64,000 nt of DNA from Paralichthys olivaceus (Eukaryota; Chordata; Actinopteri; Pleuronectiformes; Paralichthyidae). The DNA is taken from NCBI RefSeq assembly GCF_024713975.1, contig NC_091098.1, forward strand, positions 14,742,316 to 14,806,315, in the 5' to 3' direction. A program made the translations under genes and the position numbers. Positions 35,928-47,762 of the stretch are shown piece by piece (position 1 is the stretch's first letter; every line of letters starts with the position of its first letter). The notes under the pieces were generated by a model. That model made no database searches. It was not told the DNA's origin and worked only from the letters and a program-made list of their open reading frames with translations.

Positions 35928-36062
35928 CGTTCATTCAGCACTTTCTTTACACAGTGCCTTTTCTATCACCACTCATACACAGCCCGAGGATACTTGCAGA
36001 CTGGAGGAGCCGGGGATTGAACCACCAACCTTCCGGTTAGTACTTCCTGAGGCACAGCTGCA
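35928..36062 (-). mobile_element. tRNA-derived SINE, copy 1 (minus strand)
   Basis: On the minus strand the sequence begins GCAGCTGTGCCTCAGG, contains a pol III B box (GGTTCAATCCCC, 36023-36012) and continues with CGGCTCCT, GTATCCTCGGGC and GTGTATGAGTG. This is the order of a widespread percomorph tRNA-derived SINE (AFC-like). The A-box region carries a deletion, so it is probably inactive. Confidence 0.7.
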
Positions 36063-36181
36063 CCTACAAGCACATTGACTAATTGTATCCCTGTCCTTTG
36101 AAGACAGTCTGCAGAGGCTGCATGGTTGTTCAGGATGGCAGTTAGCTGAGAGCCATACCCACCCATCGTCTGGCACTCAGT

Positions 36182-36375
36182 GGGCAGCTGTAGCTGAAGG
36201 GTAGAGCAGTCCTCCTCTAACCAGAAGTTTGGCAGTTCGATCCCAATCTTCCCTTCCCAGTGTCCTTAGGAAAGCTACTGAACCCCCAAAACAGTATATA
36301 AATACAGACCATTTTTCACAAGGTTACTTGAGTATTTGCACTATACATATGCTGCTATGAGTCAGTAAATGAAAC
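36182..36375 (+). mobile_element. tRNA-derived SINE, copy 2 (plus strand)
   Basis: Begins GGGCAGCTGTAGCTGAAGG, with an A-box-like TAGCTGAAGGGTAG (36191-36204) and a B box AGTTCGATCCC (36234-36244), then AGTGTCCTTAGGAAAGC and CTACTGAACCCCC. These match the same SINE family as copy 1. The two heads face each other across about 120 bases, in divergent orientation. Confidence 0.75.
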
Positions 36376-37889
36376 TCTTACTGACACCACAGAATGCACA
36401 CTGGAGTTAGACGGTAGAACAGGACAAATGCATTTTAAAAAGCAACTCTGCTGATCTACCTCCTCTTCTAAAAATCCACTCACTACACGTCCACTTCTTT
36501 CTTTCATCTGAAAAATAGAAAGGAAAACATGCTTTTACTACAGATGTGCTACCTGTTGTTGTCATGACAACACATCCATTCAGTGAAATCGCAGCAGATT
36601 GCCACATCAAATGCCGGTCAAATAATTAGAAGCATCTCTCATGAGGTTATCCCTCCGATCTTCACGTCTTCTTCTCCAGCTCTGCTCGGTTTAGTTCCCT
36701 GTGGATGCTACCAGCCAGTGAAGACCTCATCCCAGTGCAGCTCTTATGTAATCTGCATCAGCTCCATGCTTCAGTTCCCCCTTTGAGTATGTACATGGAA
36801 GAACATCCCTCCAGTGTGTGTATTCTCAGTACTTTAACAGCTCCCCTGTCACTAAGGATCAATGTCATCGCTCAGCTCACTGTTTCTCTCGGAGCCATCC
36901 CTCCATTTTTTTTTTTACACGCCCGTGTCCATATCTGTCGCAGCAGGACAAGAAGAGAGCATTTCTGTTCAAGCTCGACTTCATTTTGAGGTGAAAACAG
37001 ACACGAGGTTCAGGCTAAAAGATGAAGAGCGAGCGAACACATCCTCCCATCTCCTCTCTCTTCCCCTCCCCCTCGGCCTTTGCTCTCTCTCCCCCATCTT
37101 CCTATTTCTTTTTGCCCACCCCCCAATAAAGCATGAGAGCAAGAGAGTTACTGCTCAGTGGGAGGGCCCTGTGTGCATCCCGGACGAAGCCGAGCACACA
37201 CCTCACAATCACCCAAACCACAAAAGGCACATGCTCCCGCCTGTAGCCATGGTTCCCTAAAGAGGAGTCGCTGAGACAAAAATGAGCAGAGTGCTGCCTG
37301 CAGTACCCTCTGCCTCCCTTTTGTCTGCCCCCCCCCCACTGCTAATGCTTCTCCCATAGCTGCAGGGACCTTAAGGATAAGAGTTGCACACATGCATGCA
37401 CACACATGAAGCCGATCACTGATGGATACATGCTCTCTTTAGTGGAACGCACTGCTCCTTTTAATAGCTGCCCGTGTTTTCAGAGCAGTTGTTTAATGTT
37501 CCCTGTGGGTGATGAACCTATCACAGAGCAGCTTCATCCATCAGTATATGGGCTGCCACGTTTGGATCCAGTGCCTTGATCCGTGCAATTAAAGTGCTCC
37601 TCATGCACATGACCACTGAGTACAAAGTAGTATGATGGTGCTGAAACGCAGCAGAGACACAATATGGTGTAATTATGGAGTAATTATCACTGCTGTACTC
37701 TCAGTCTGCTGCGGCTGACCTAATCTAGCTTTTTAATCAGCATGAAGGACAAAGCACTGGACCCTGCTTATTTCTCCACTGGTGCAGCTGAGGGGACGGC
37801 GGGTTATGGGCGGCGGACTTGAGCTCCATGTTATTTTGGCTTGTGCGGACACACGCAGGATGTGGCCCATAGCCAAATCTGCTGTGTTT

Positions 37890-37894
<5 letters not shown>

Positions 37895-37937
<43 letters not shown>
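37895..37937. repeat. (TG)n microsatellite
   Basis: About 21 uninterrupted TG units, flanked by further TG-rich sequence to 38030. Confidence 0.95.
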
Positions 37938-37939
<2 letters not shown>

Positions 37940-38751
37940 AGACTACAGCCCATGCATGTACACGCCTCAGCCTTTGTGTGGTTGCCCAGTGATCACAAAG
38001 AGTGGCAGAGAGCATGTGCATGTTGTGTGTGTTTATGGTTTGGATGTAAGGTTCGGATTTGTGCATGCACACTCTGCACATTATCTGTATCAGACAATAC
38101 AATCCCGTGAGAAACAAACGCTCATAAAAATCCATGGCCCATCCAGGTTGTCTTCTAAAAAATATTTCAGAGATTTCTCGACTCCTTTTGAAAAAAAAAC
38201 AACACTCGGAGGAACAACTTGTGCTTTCCAACTGTGGCCACAGGGAACATTAAACAATTGCTCACATTTGACTGAGCTCATTGGTGGTGCTGCCAGGGAA
38301 GCACAAGGTCAAGAGAGAGAGCTCTGGGGGAGCCGTGGGTTTAACCACAGGAGGGAGTTTAGGGTCAAGGGTCGCACAGAAGAGAGGTGGGGGGGGGGTG
38401 GAGGAGCTGCAGCACATAAAGTGTTTACTCCTCACTGAGCTGCCTAATGATACGAATATTCTCATGTTGGATGGTTACTGATGCTGTGTGTGTAAAATGA
38501 CGATCCATAGGATGACTTGATACAATATCAACAAGTAGAATAATATAGAATATTTGAGTTTTATCATAAGACACTCATCAAGAAAAGAAAATCTAAAATT
38601 GTGAGTACAAAAGACACAATGAAAATGCTGTGATCAGGCTCTGTTAAATCCTGTTATGCTTCTTTGAAAGAGGCTGAATAAGAAATTGATGGGTTTGGAT
38701 TTTCTGGCCCTGCCCTGCACTGCGGCAGAGAATCTGGTGTCTGTTTGTCTA

Positions 38752-38775
38752 AGAGAGAGAGAGAGAGAGACAGAG

Positions 38776-38809
<34 letters not shown>

Positions 38810-38813
38810 GAGG

Positions 38814-38853
<40 letters not shown>

Positions 38854-38867
38854 GAGAGGGAGAGAGC
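38752..38867. repeat. Interrupted (AG)n tract
   Basis: About 115 bases of nearly pure purine AG repeat with a few interruptions (CAGAGAGCG, GGTGAGGG, GGAG). The long minus-strand open frames here, rich in Leu and Ser, are translations of this tract. Confidence 0.95.
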
Positions 38868-40026
38868 ACACACTGCAGGACTCAACACTTTGTCCTCCTC
38901 ATCAGTAATTAAAGATTAGCACGTATCTGCACAGAAGCATACAGATGCATGCATGCATTTTTTTTGTGCCTCATTCATCAGCACCATTTTTGTTACCCAT
39001 TGAAAATGTGCATGTCTGTGGCGGCTTATGGCATCAAGCTGCATGTTAAAGTCACACGTCAACCTTTTTATTTCATCTGCCTGCACACAGCTAGGAAACA
39101 CAAAGAGAATGACTACTTTTGGCTGTTGTGTCCTTGCAGAGAGTTATCTGAGGACCCGGAACATCGTATTAAAATTACACAACAGCAAAGAGGTTCATCT
39201 ACTCAATAGTGCTTAGCTCCCCTCACATCACCCTTTGTCCAACCCCCATCAAAAACCTACAAAAATGTCCAGTTCAGCCTGAGCTCGGACTCATTGTACT
39301 GAAATCACTAAAGGATATGAAAATGACCAATGGTGTATTTTCCATCATCAATCTGAAGTTAATTTATTTAAATGTCGGTAAGATAATGTAAGATAATGAT
39401 TCTGTCACCCATGAATTTCATTTTATGATATGAATTGATATTCATTTTTGCGAGAAATGTGTGTGAATCAAAATTAATGCACAACATTTTACAGCCCATT
39501 CATTTGGCCTTGTGTGGGTAAAATCACGTCCGTCTCCAGCTTTTGTCCATAGCAACGCAGTAATCCGTGATCAAAGTGACCCTCTGTTTGTTGAGGAGAC
39601 AAAGAACTTTTCTGCGGTTGTGTCTGTGGCAAAGTTTTAACAAAATGGCAGAGCTGATCCTGAAAGCTCTCTGGATTGTTCCATGATGCCACTTCTTCTT
39701 AACCGAGCCCTCGAGGTACAAGCTACAGCTGAGTGGGCAATTGAACTCCCTGTGCCTGTCCAGATGTTGGCCTAATTTACTACGACGAGCAGCGTATGTG
39801 GCCCATTTACATGTCCTCACACCCAGTGTGTGTGCCCCCATGTGTACAATGTCAGCCTCTACCTCAGGTGCTCCAGCAGTCAGCTCACCAATGGCCCATG
39901 ATTCATTTTGTTTTTAGCACTCTTGGTCTCGAGCAAGTGTTTTTTTGGCAAAAAGTTTTGCTGTATGAGTTCTGATCTCCAGACCAGAGAGGCACTGAAG
40001 TGCAAATCACAAATGGGAACACACTA

Positions 40027-40286
40027 CAGCAAATCAAAAACACAACAGCAAATCAAAAAATCAACAGCAAATCAAAACACAACAGCAAATCAAAAAATCA
40101 ACAGCAAATCAAAACACAACAGTAAATCAAAAAAACAACAGTAAATCAAAAAATCAACAGCAAATCAAAACACAACAGTAAATCAAAAAAACAACAGTAA
40201 ATCAAAAAATCAACAGCAAATCAAAACACAACAGTAAATCAAGACACAACAGTAAATCAAAAAATCAACAGCAAATCAAAACACAA
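40027..40286 (+). repeat. 18/19-bp minisatellite with higher-order structure
   Basis: Fourteen units of 18 or 19 bases, each of the form CAG(C/T)AAATCAA plus a variable end (AAACACAA, AAAATCAA, AACACAA or AAAAACAA type). Units 6-8 and 9-11 are identical trimers of 56 bases, so a higher-order unit has itself been duplicated. The array sits in a gene-free region. Confidence 0.9.
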
Positions 40287-41999
40287 CACCGTACAGGACA
40301 TCTCTGGTTCAACATCCAAGAGAACACAGAGAAATTAATTATATATTTTTTTTACTTCAATGTTCAAACACTATAATGAAGAAAAAATTGCCTAACCACA
40401 TAATTCTGTGTCGTACCAATGCAAAACTCTCAGAATCATCAGACCAAAAATTTAATGAATAAGAAAATGTTGTTGGAGTTTTGTTTCACATTCCTACCAA
40501 GGATTATTTACCTTTTCATAGATTAGAAATGTTTTGGTAAAAACGTTGGTGGAAAAGTACATGTTATAGGCTCATTGACAAACAGAGTGACAGTTGCAGT
40601 ATAGCAAGTGAACATAGTGAGGCATTAAGAGGCTATACATTATATTTAACTAAAGGGTTGGTAAAGAACAAAACTAAAATCTATGAATATTATATTTTTA
40701 TCCCAGAAATATGTCTCCAGAACGAATAAGCCTTAAATTACAGGAGCGACCTGGATTAAATGTGTCACTGTGTCACAGCACCATTACAGCTGCTTTAAAG
40801 TCTAGTTAGAGCACTGGAAGGAGAGGCTGGTTGGGCTGCTGGCACCTCTGTGGCATCAGGCCAGTCGTAGACACCTCAACATCTGGAGGAGACCAGATGT
40901 GGCATGTTTGAAGACAGACGAGAGCAGCAGCCTCGTGCATCTTCAGAAGTGACAGGGAAGCTGTGAAGATTTCCAACAATCTGTAAGGTTGAATGTGAGC
41001 CAAGTGCGAGCTGTCTACACCTTTAAAACGTGACACGTGATTTAGTTTTATTCATCCAAAGTTGTATTTTTCATCAATGGTGCACAACGAAACTTTATCA
41101 TGTCGTTATTATGCAGTTTGTCAATTGCACATCTGACTGACAGGTTTTTCTTCCTCCAGTCTGTGATTAACTCACTGATCGTCAGTGACTATGCAGAAAA
41201 TGAGGTGATAGGAAATGTCAGCAGTCCCTCATCCATCCCTGTTAAACTTTGCTCTACCCTTAATGAGACATGATCTGTATGCATGCAGCGACACAGAGCT
41301 TGTTAAAGGAGTTATTAGCTCTGATAGCGTGGAGGACGTAAGCACCCCAGTTCATACAGAGATTCTTGAAGTGATACACCACTGGAGACATGTGTTCACT
41401 TTCATTACAGCGCCTTCAGAAATATGTGATCAGAAAAATGATAGGAGGGTAAGAACAAAATATAAGGCATCAGAGTATTTTTAACTGTTTTATGAAATGT
41501 GTAAAACATTTTTGATCAATGTTCAATACCACTGTTTGATGGAAGTTTAAATTAAAATCATTGTATAACGTAAAGAGACTAATGCAAAGTACTGTATTCT
41601 GGGAACTATCTGAAATAACTGAGACACTATATGTTGTATGAATATGTGACTTTGTGGTAGTGGGGGGTGGTCAGTGTCGGTGGCAGGAGGGAGAGAGTGG
41701 ACAGGTGGCTCAGGGATTGGTGCCAGGGAGAGAGTCTGATTGTGTACAGGTGTACTGCGTTTGCTAATGACTCTCTCCCCCCTTTTATCAGCAGTAGCGT
41801 GCTGGGACAAAAGAGAGACACTCCCCAAGAAGCGACCTGGAGGAGCACAGCAAAACGTGACTGATATATGCATGTGTATATGTGTGTGGTGAGAAAAACT
41901 TAACTGAGCACTGATGTAGACTCATCTGTGACGAGGAACCCACGGTGGCACGAGTGTGCTACAGACTTAAATTTGAAATGACAGGAAAACAATAATTCA

Positions 42000-44681
42000 A
42001 GGGTGCCAGACAGGGCAAGCTTTATTGAACACAGCAAAAAAACATAAAAGAAAAAAAAGACAAAATTGGTTTTAAACGAATGTCGACCGATAAAAGGCAA
42101 AAAAAATAGCAACTAAATAAATATTCACATCATTAACAATATTTCCATGACATCCTTGACAATATCTTACAGTGATTATAAAACAAGAGACAGTATGTAC
42201 AATCATACAACTTTAATAAGACATGCTTAGGGGTTTGACTGCACCATTGCACCACACACTGACTACTACACAAAGACTGCAAAATAACCGACAAGGTCCG
42301 TCCCATCTTCAGAGGTCCTGGCATCACAGCGCCGAACCCAAGAAAAACATCAAGAAACCTTCTTTTTAAAACAAACCTGGCAATAAATGCATAACTGATG
42401 CTCTGATAACAAATGTGGGGATGTTTGCTTGTGAGCCAACCACCTCTGTCCACACACTCAACCCAAGAGCCAGTCTCCATGTTTCCTACGCTGAATTGTT
42501 GCTAGGCAATACCGAGGAATTTGGTGTGTGACCATGAACTGGGAGCCTTTGTGCAAATCACCCCTGTAAGTTCCTGCGACCACCAAGGGGAAGGCCCCGG
42601 CTTCATCAAGATGCTACAACCATCTCAGGGAGATATTTCCAAAACAACACTGGTACGCACATCATGCATTTTAAATACAAAAAAAAGAAGAATGGAAAAT
42701 ATGGAAAAATAACTTTCTTTGGACAGGGCCAGCCTGTGCATTTTGATTACTTGTTTACTTGTTGTCCTTAGTCCCACATTATTTCATTAATTTCCCCCAC
42801 AAACTAGCCCTTTTGACAAGATGATTTTTTCCCAATTTAAAAAGCATGTCACTGTCAACTCACACAAGCAATTCAAGAAAGTCCGGCTGCCTCAGTACTT
42901 TTTAAAAATTATGATCATGTAAAATTGACAGCAAAGTCTCCAACGCTGTTGTTCCCTCTTATTCGCATACGCCGTTTTTTTTTTACTACTATGATGCCGT
43001 CATTGGTTATTTTATACACCAGAGGCTACTTACACGGAGGAGGAGGGGCAAACACAGATCAACAGCCTCTTTGTACAGCAGGGATGGTTTTCGCTCGCAT
43101 GTCCATGGAGCATTTAGAGCATGACAGTAATCACAAAGCTCCGCCTTTATTGCCACACGGGTAACCTTGCATCACAAGCACTTAAATCATTATTGCTTTA
43201 TGGTTAGAAGCACAGAGATCGATGCTGCACACAAATATAACCATGAAGCCAAAGATTTCAGCTCAGGAAAGGGTCCATGTTTTGCACCGCAGTCATTGTA
43301 GCTTATAGTAAGTGCTGCTTATTGGAGGTCAATAGATAAACAAGAGACGCAAAACTCATCTCGGAAGAAAACTTGGGTTGTGAGTGCTACATTGAATTGT
43401 TGGAAATGAGAGAAATCCACAGGCATATTACAGTCGTCAAAAAATCTCAGTGACTTCTGGGTAAGTGATATGAAAGGCTTTTTGTTCAAAACTGCATACC
43501 ATCTGAGATTTGTTGGAAAACTGTCAACGATGCAATGCTACAAATCTTCTGAGAAATATTTGAAATTACAAACCAGATCCTCCCGTTAGCAGTGAGCCAG
43601 AATCAAGTAGGCGACTGCAGGCATCATCCACTTTTTAAATAAGCCACATAGCGCTGGGGTCAATAACCAGCCACAGCTTCATAAATCACTCTCAACAGCT
43701 CGCCATTGAACCGTTTGTGTTCAGGCTCCTGGTCACAACAACAACAGAGTCTCTTCTCATCCCTTTAAAATCATGTGTCTGTCCCGTCACCAATACAGTA
43801 TTTTAAAATAAGACTCCAGCTGTGACAGCAGAGACACCGGAAGCACAGTTAAACTTCCCTTTATTTTTATTTCGTGTGTATCGTTATTTCTGCAGTTATT
43901 TTACACACACACTCTCCTCCAATTAGTCCACTGAAAGCTTGTGGAGGAGCGCTGGAGCAGAGCTACACAACCATGCATCAACAATCCATGCAGGTTGATA
44001 TAGTCTAGACTGCTGTCTGCACTCACAGCTCTTATCCCTGCTCTCATCACCACTGAGACAATGAAAACAGCCCTCTATGTAACAGCTCTCACTGTGGCGT
44101 GTCCCACTCCCTCTACACCTCTGTGCTCTCACAGGTCGAAATGGGGACAACAGCGACAAGCTATTTTGCACCGCACACACCTTTGCTAAGAGGGATGTAC
44201 AGGATTTTTGCTAATTCCTGACGGTCTCATGCTAGATTTATTTTTGCACTTAGAAAAATATCCATTGAATCGTCTAAGAGGCATTTACATCACAAGATTT
44301 AACGTCACACGTTGCACATATTGGACAAAATCAACATGTGCCTAGAGAGAGTAAAATCAGACAGATGTAACACCAGTTTAGTTGCATACTGTTTACAGGT
44401 GAAGACATGAGAGCTCAATGATCAAACCTTGACTGATACTGTTTGTTTGAAAGCAAGATTAACAGTAGTGGAGAAAGATGGATGTGCGCTAAAAGGTTCA
44501 GGAGCAAGTGGACAGCGAGGTGTCCACCTCTTCTGAGGGGCGTTTTGGTTTCCGGGGGGGTGAGGGAAGGATTCAGCAGGAAGCCCTGATAAAACCATCA
44601 TGCCCACCCCCCCTTCCCCGAGACCAAAGAGGCAAGGGGCCGGGTGTCGCATGTGAGGACTGTAACCCGAGAGGTCTTCAC
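42000..44681 (-). other. rnd1: rnd1 3' UTR (long)
   Basis: No other gene lies between the rnd1 stop and a minus-strand AATAAA (plus-strand TTTATT about 42021-42026), which is followed on that strand by a TGTCTGG-type stretch. This implies a 3' UTR of about 2.7 kb. Alternative nearer signals were not excluded. Confidence 0.5.
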
Positions 44682-47600
44682 TCACATGACCGAGCAGCTC
44701 TTGGCCTTCTCCTTCTTGAAGGTGGAGGAGAGCAAATCCGACTTGCTGGGCAGGTGGAGAAGTCTTTTGGAGAGGCGGCGGGTGGGGCTGGGCTTCTGGA
44801 GGGGCTGCAGCTTGTTGATGCAGGCCATCGCTGCGGTGCGAAACACGCTGTGGATGCTTTTCTCTGAAGTGAACGCCGAGCACTCCAGGTAAGCCTCTGC
44901 ACCCAGCTGCTTGGCCATAGCAGAGCCCTGAAAATAAGTGATGAGTGATGATGGGCGCTATTTAACACATCCTTTAATAAATGATCACAGCTTTTTATTT
45001 GCAGCAGGGTCACAGCCTGAACAGATTATATGATATACTATGTGTCAATCATCGAATGGTCCCTCATAAAATAAAGACAAATATTAATCCCTCAAAGAAA
45101 ATGTTTGAAAAAATGCTCCATTTAATTTTTGCCATACATGGTTTCTGTTCAAATTGAATATACTCCTGAAAGGCAACATGCTAATGTGGTAACCTATTGT
45201 GTCTCACCTGCTCATAGGCCATGGGAGTCTGTTTCTGATTGGACAGCTCCATCAGCGTGCAGACGTCTGTGCGCAGGTCAATCTTACAGCCAATGAGCAG
45301 GATGCGTGTGCTTGGACAGAAGTCTAGGATCTCAGTTTTCCACTGTGAAGACAAAAGGTTGGTTATTTCAGAGGACAGTGAATAATGGTTTACTTTCTAA
45401 AGGAAAAGAAATCACAATGAAAGCAGCAGTGAGACATAACGTGCAGAAGTCTTTTACCTTCTTCAGACTGCTGTCCACGGTGTCAGGACGACTGATGTCA
45501 AAACACAGCAACACTGCATCTGAGTCACTGTAGCACAGAGGCCTCACGTTGTCATAGTATGGAGAACCTTATGGGGCAGAGACGAGAGAATCATCAATGT
45601 GAATAAAAGACAAACTGATACCTCTGATGTCAAATAGTTTCATCGGTGAAATTAGACCACAGAACTGTTTCCTTGACGACCAAAACACATTAGTGGTGAA
45701 TGGATTTATTTTTCATCTGTGTTTGTTTCTTTGTTATTTAGCAGGATGACCCTAAAAACTAGGGAAACTACAGATTAACAAGAAACTTGAAGGAATATTT
45801 TGTGGATCTGGATTTTTAAATTTTCTTTAACATTGTGAGATATTTCCACACACTTGTGACTTTTTGAAAATAGTAATGCAGAGATCTTTATAAAGAAATA
45901 TCCTAAAACCTATGAACAGGGGACATTTTCAACTGGAGTTCAAGACTCGGATATCTTTGATCGTTATTCATTGACCGTATGGTAACAAATATTCCTTTCA
46001 GCTACATCAGAGAATAGACATTGTGTTGAATGTAAACAGTTTTCAGAAAATGTCTGTGTGCACGGTCTGTGTATCTGATACACATGCAATACGCAATATG
46101 GTGATAACGTATGTGCTCTTCTTGTTCAAATTGAGTTTCATTGATTTCTATTGTTGATTTGTGAGATAAAAGTTTCAGGAGAATCTATTTCAGCCACCAT
46201 TTTGTAGCCAAACGTCCTCAGTGTTTAACTCATCTTCACTGTGAAGCAGTAACACACTTACAGTTTTTAGTTCTAAAAGTTTATCTACAAGTTGTTTTCC
46301 CCTAATGTTTTATGGGAAATGTCATAACATCACATCAAAGTTACTGGCTAAATTTGCATTATAAATTGTATAAGACTTCATGTGCTAAGCCAATAAAGAA
46401 GTCATTTAAATTCACTATAAAGTGGGGACTGTTTGAGGTATTGATTGCCTTGACAACAGGCGGTTGGTCAGTAAAAATGTGTGATGGAGCAGTGCAGGTA
46501 GAGCTGTAGAATACAGCTGCAGGGATTATGTGAAATCGGCATCACTTCTCCTGCTGAGCCTCACTTTGCTGTCCCTGAACCCCCCCCTCTATCCCCTGCT
46601 GGCATTTCAGAGGGACAGAAGATGACAATCGAGCACTAAATCCTCATTGATCTTCTCTTGCAGTAGATTACGCAAGTGAAACGGTGGGGCTCGGGGCAGG
46701 CAGACGCTCCCACTCATGCTCAGAATCCTTAAGTAAGCCACCCACCCCCCCAAAAATCCTCCGCTCTGCACTGATACCTCCAGTCCCTCTGTTACCACAG
46801 CAACAGCCTTGAAATCCGCCATCTACATCAGGCATTCCTCCCACCTCTCCATAAAGGCTCGCCTTAACTGCCAATCAATCATTTTACACAGCAAACAGCC
46901 CACCCACCTACTGTTGGGGACATTCCTCTGCTCTGTGACAGAGTTGGGGACCACAGATACAAACATCCATCACACAAAAACACACATTCAATGCGAGCAA
47001 CACACCTAATGACACACACACGCTCACAAATTTAAATTTGGCTGCAGCCAGAGGTGATACCAATCTGTGATAAGATGAAACAGAAGAGGAGCAGCTCAAT
47101 GGGATTAAACATGTTTACTTTAGGCTCCATGTGAATCCCAAAAGGGATTCATTGTTCCTCTTATAGGCGCAGATAACAGAGGCAGTGTGTGTAATCACTC
47201 ATTAGATGTTACACAACCCATCCTAATTGATTTACACCATAGAAAACAATGCATCAGAAGAAAACATATGAAAAATAAAGCACACGCAACATGGATGTTT
47301 GCATACAGATCAGTTCCATGAATACTTAATGATTTTCCACATTATCAAAGGGTAAAACTGAATTTGCCAGCTGCCGGGCGCTGTGAGTGGAATAATGACA
47401 AGCTGTGATGAAATTCCTCAGGGCTCAGGGTCCTGGAGAAAGTAAACATCACTGCAAAGGAACAAAGGGACGCGATTTTCATGTGTTTTCATATCTTTAA
47501 AATAAAAATGACCGTTCTCCGGTAAATTAACTAAAATATCCTGATTAACGTAAATGATTCACTACAACTGTATTCAACAAGAGGAGAGAAGCTGCCTTAA

Positions 47601-47725
47601 GAATGAAATTTACATCCATACAATGCCCTAACACAATTTCTCATCTGTGAGACAACTTTACATTTGATGACTGTGAAAATTGACACACATTCACACCAGA
47701 GCAATTAGCACCACCGGGATGTTGA

Positions 47726-47762
<37 letters not shown>

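Larger units (their letters stand above)
29279..41999. other. 12.7-kb region without a recognisable gene
   Basis: Between the short deltex gene and the rnd1 3' end. No exon could be supported on either strand. The first part must hold the short deltex 3' UTR, but no clear AATAAA was found near its stop. Contents I can name: a (TCCA)n satellite and a dispersed repeat (34.1-34.4 kb), two SINE copies (35.9-36.4 kb), dinucleotide tracts (35.16, 37.9 and 38.75-38.87 kb) and an 18/19-bp minisatellite (40.03-40.29 kb). The rest is unclassified and could include rnd1 enhancers. Confidence 0.5.

Noticed and set aside
36182-36260. Possible tRNA gene on the plus strand
   Set aside because: A-box and B-box are present, but the acceptor stem does not close and the downstream text is that of a tRNA-derived SINE.
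37862-38438. Overlapping frames of 89-164 codons on both strands near the TG microsatellite
   Set aside because: Cys-Val, Thr-His repeats come from the TG tract; the rest lacks any family similarity.
38634-38888. Leu/Ser-rich minus-strand frames resembling a membrane protein
   Set aside because: Translation of an interrupted AG tract.
39489-39841. Two overlapping minus-strand open frames of 67 and 105 codons
   Set aside because: No recognisable domain, no splice or promoter context, and the two frames compete for the same DNA; length is within chance for a non-coding region.
40027-40286. CRISPR-like regular repeats
   Set aside because: Units are directly adjacent with no unique spacers, in a vertebrate genome; this is a minisatellite.
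44508-44867. 119-codon plus-strand frame opposite the rnd1 last exon
   Set aside because: Shadow of the rnd1 coding sequence and its 3' UTR on the other strand.
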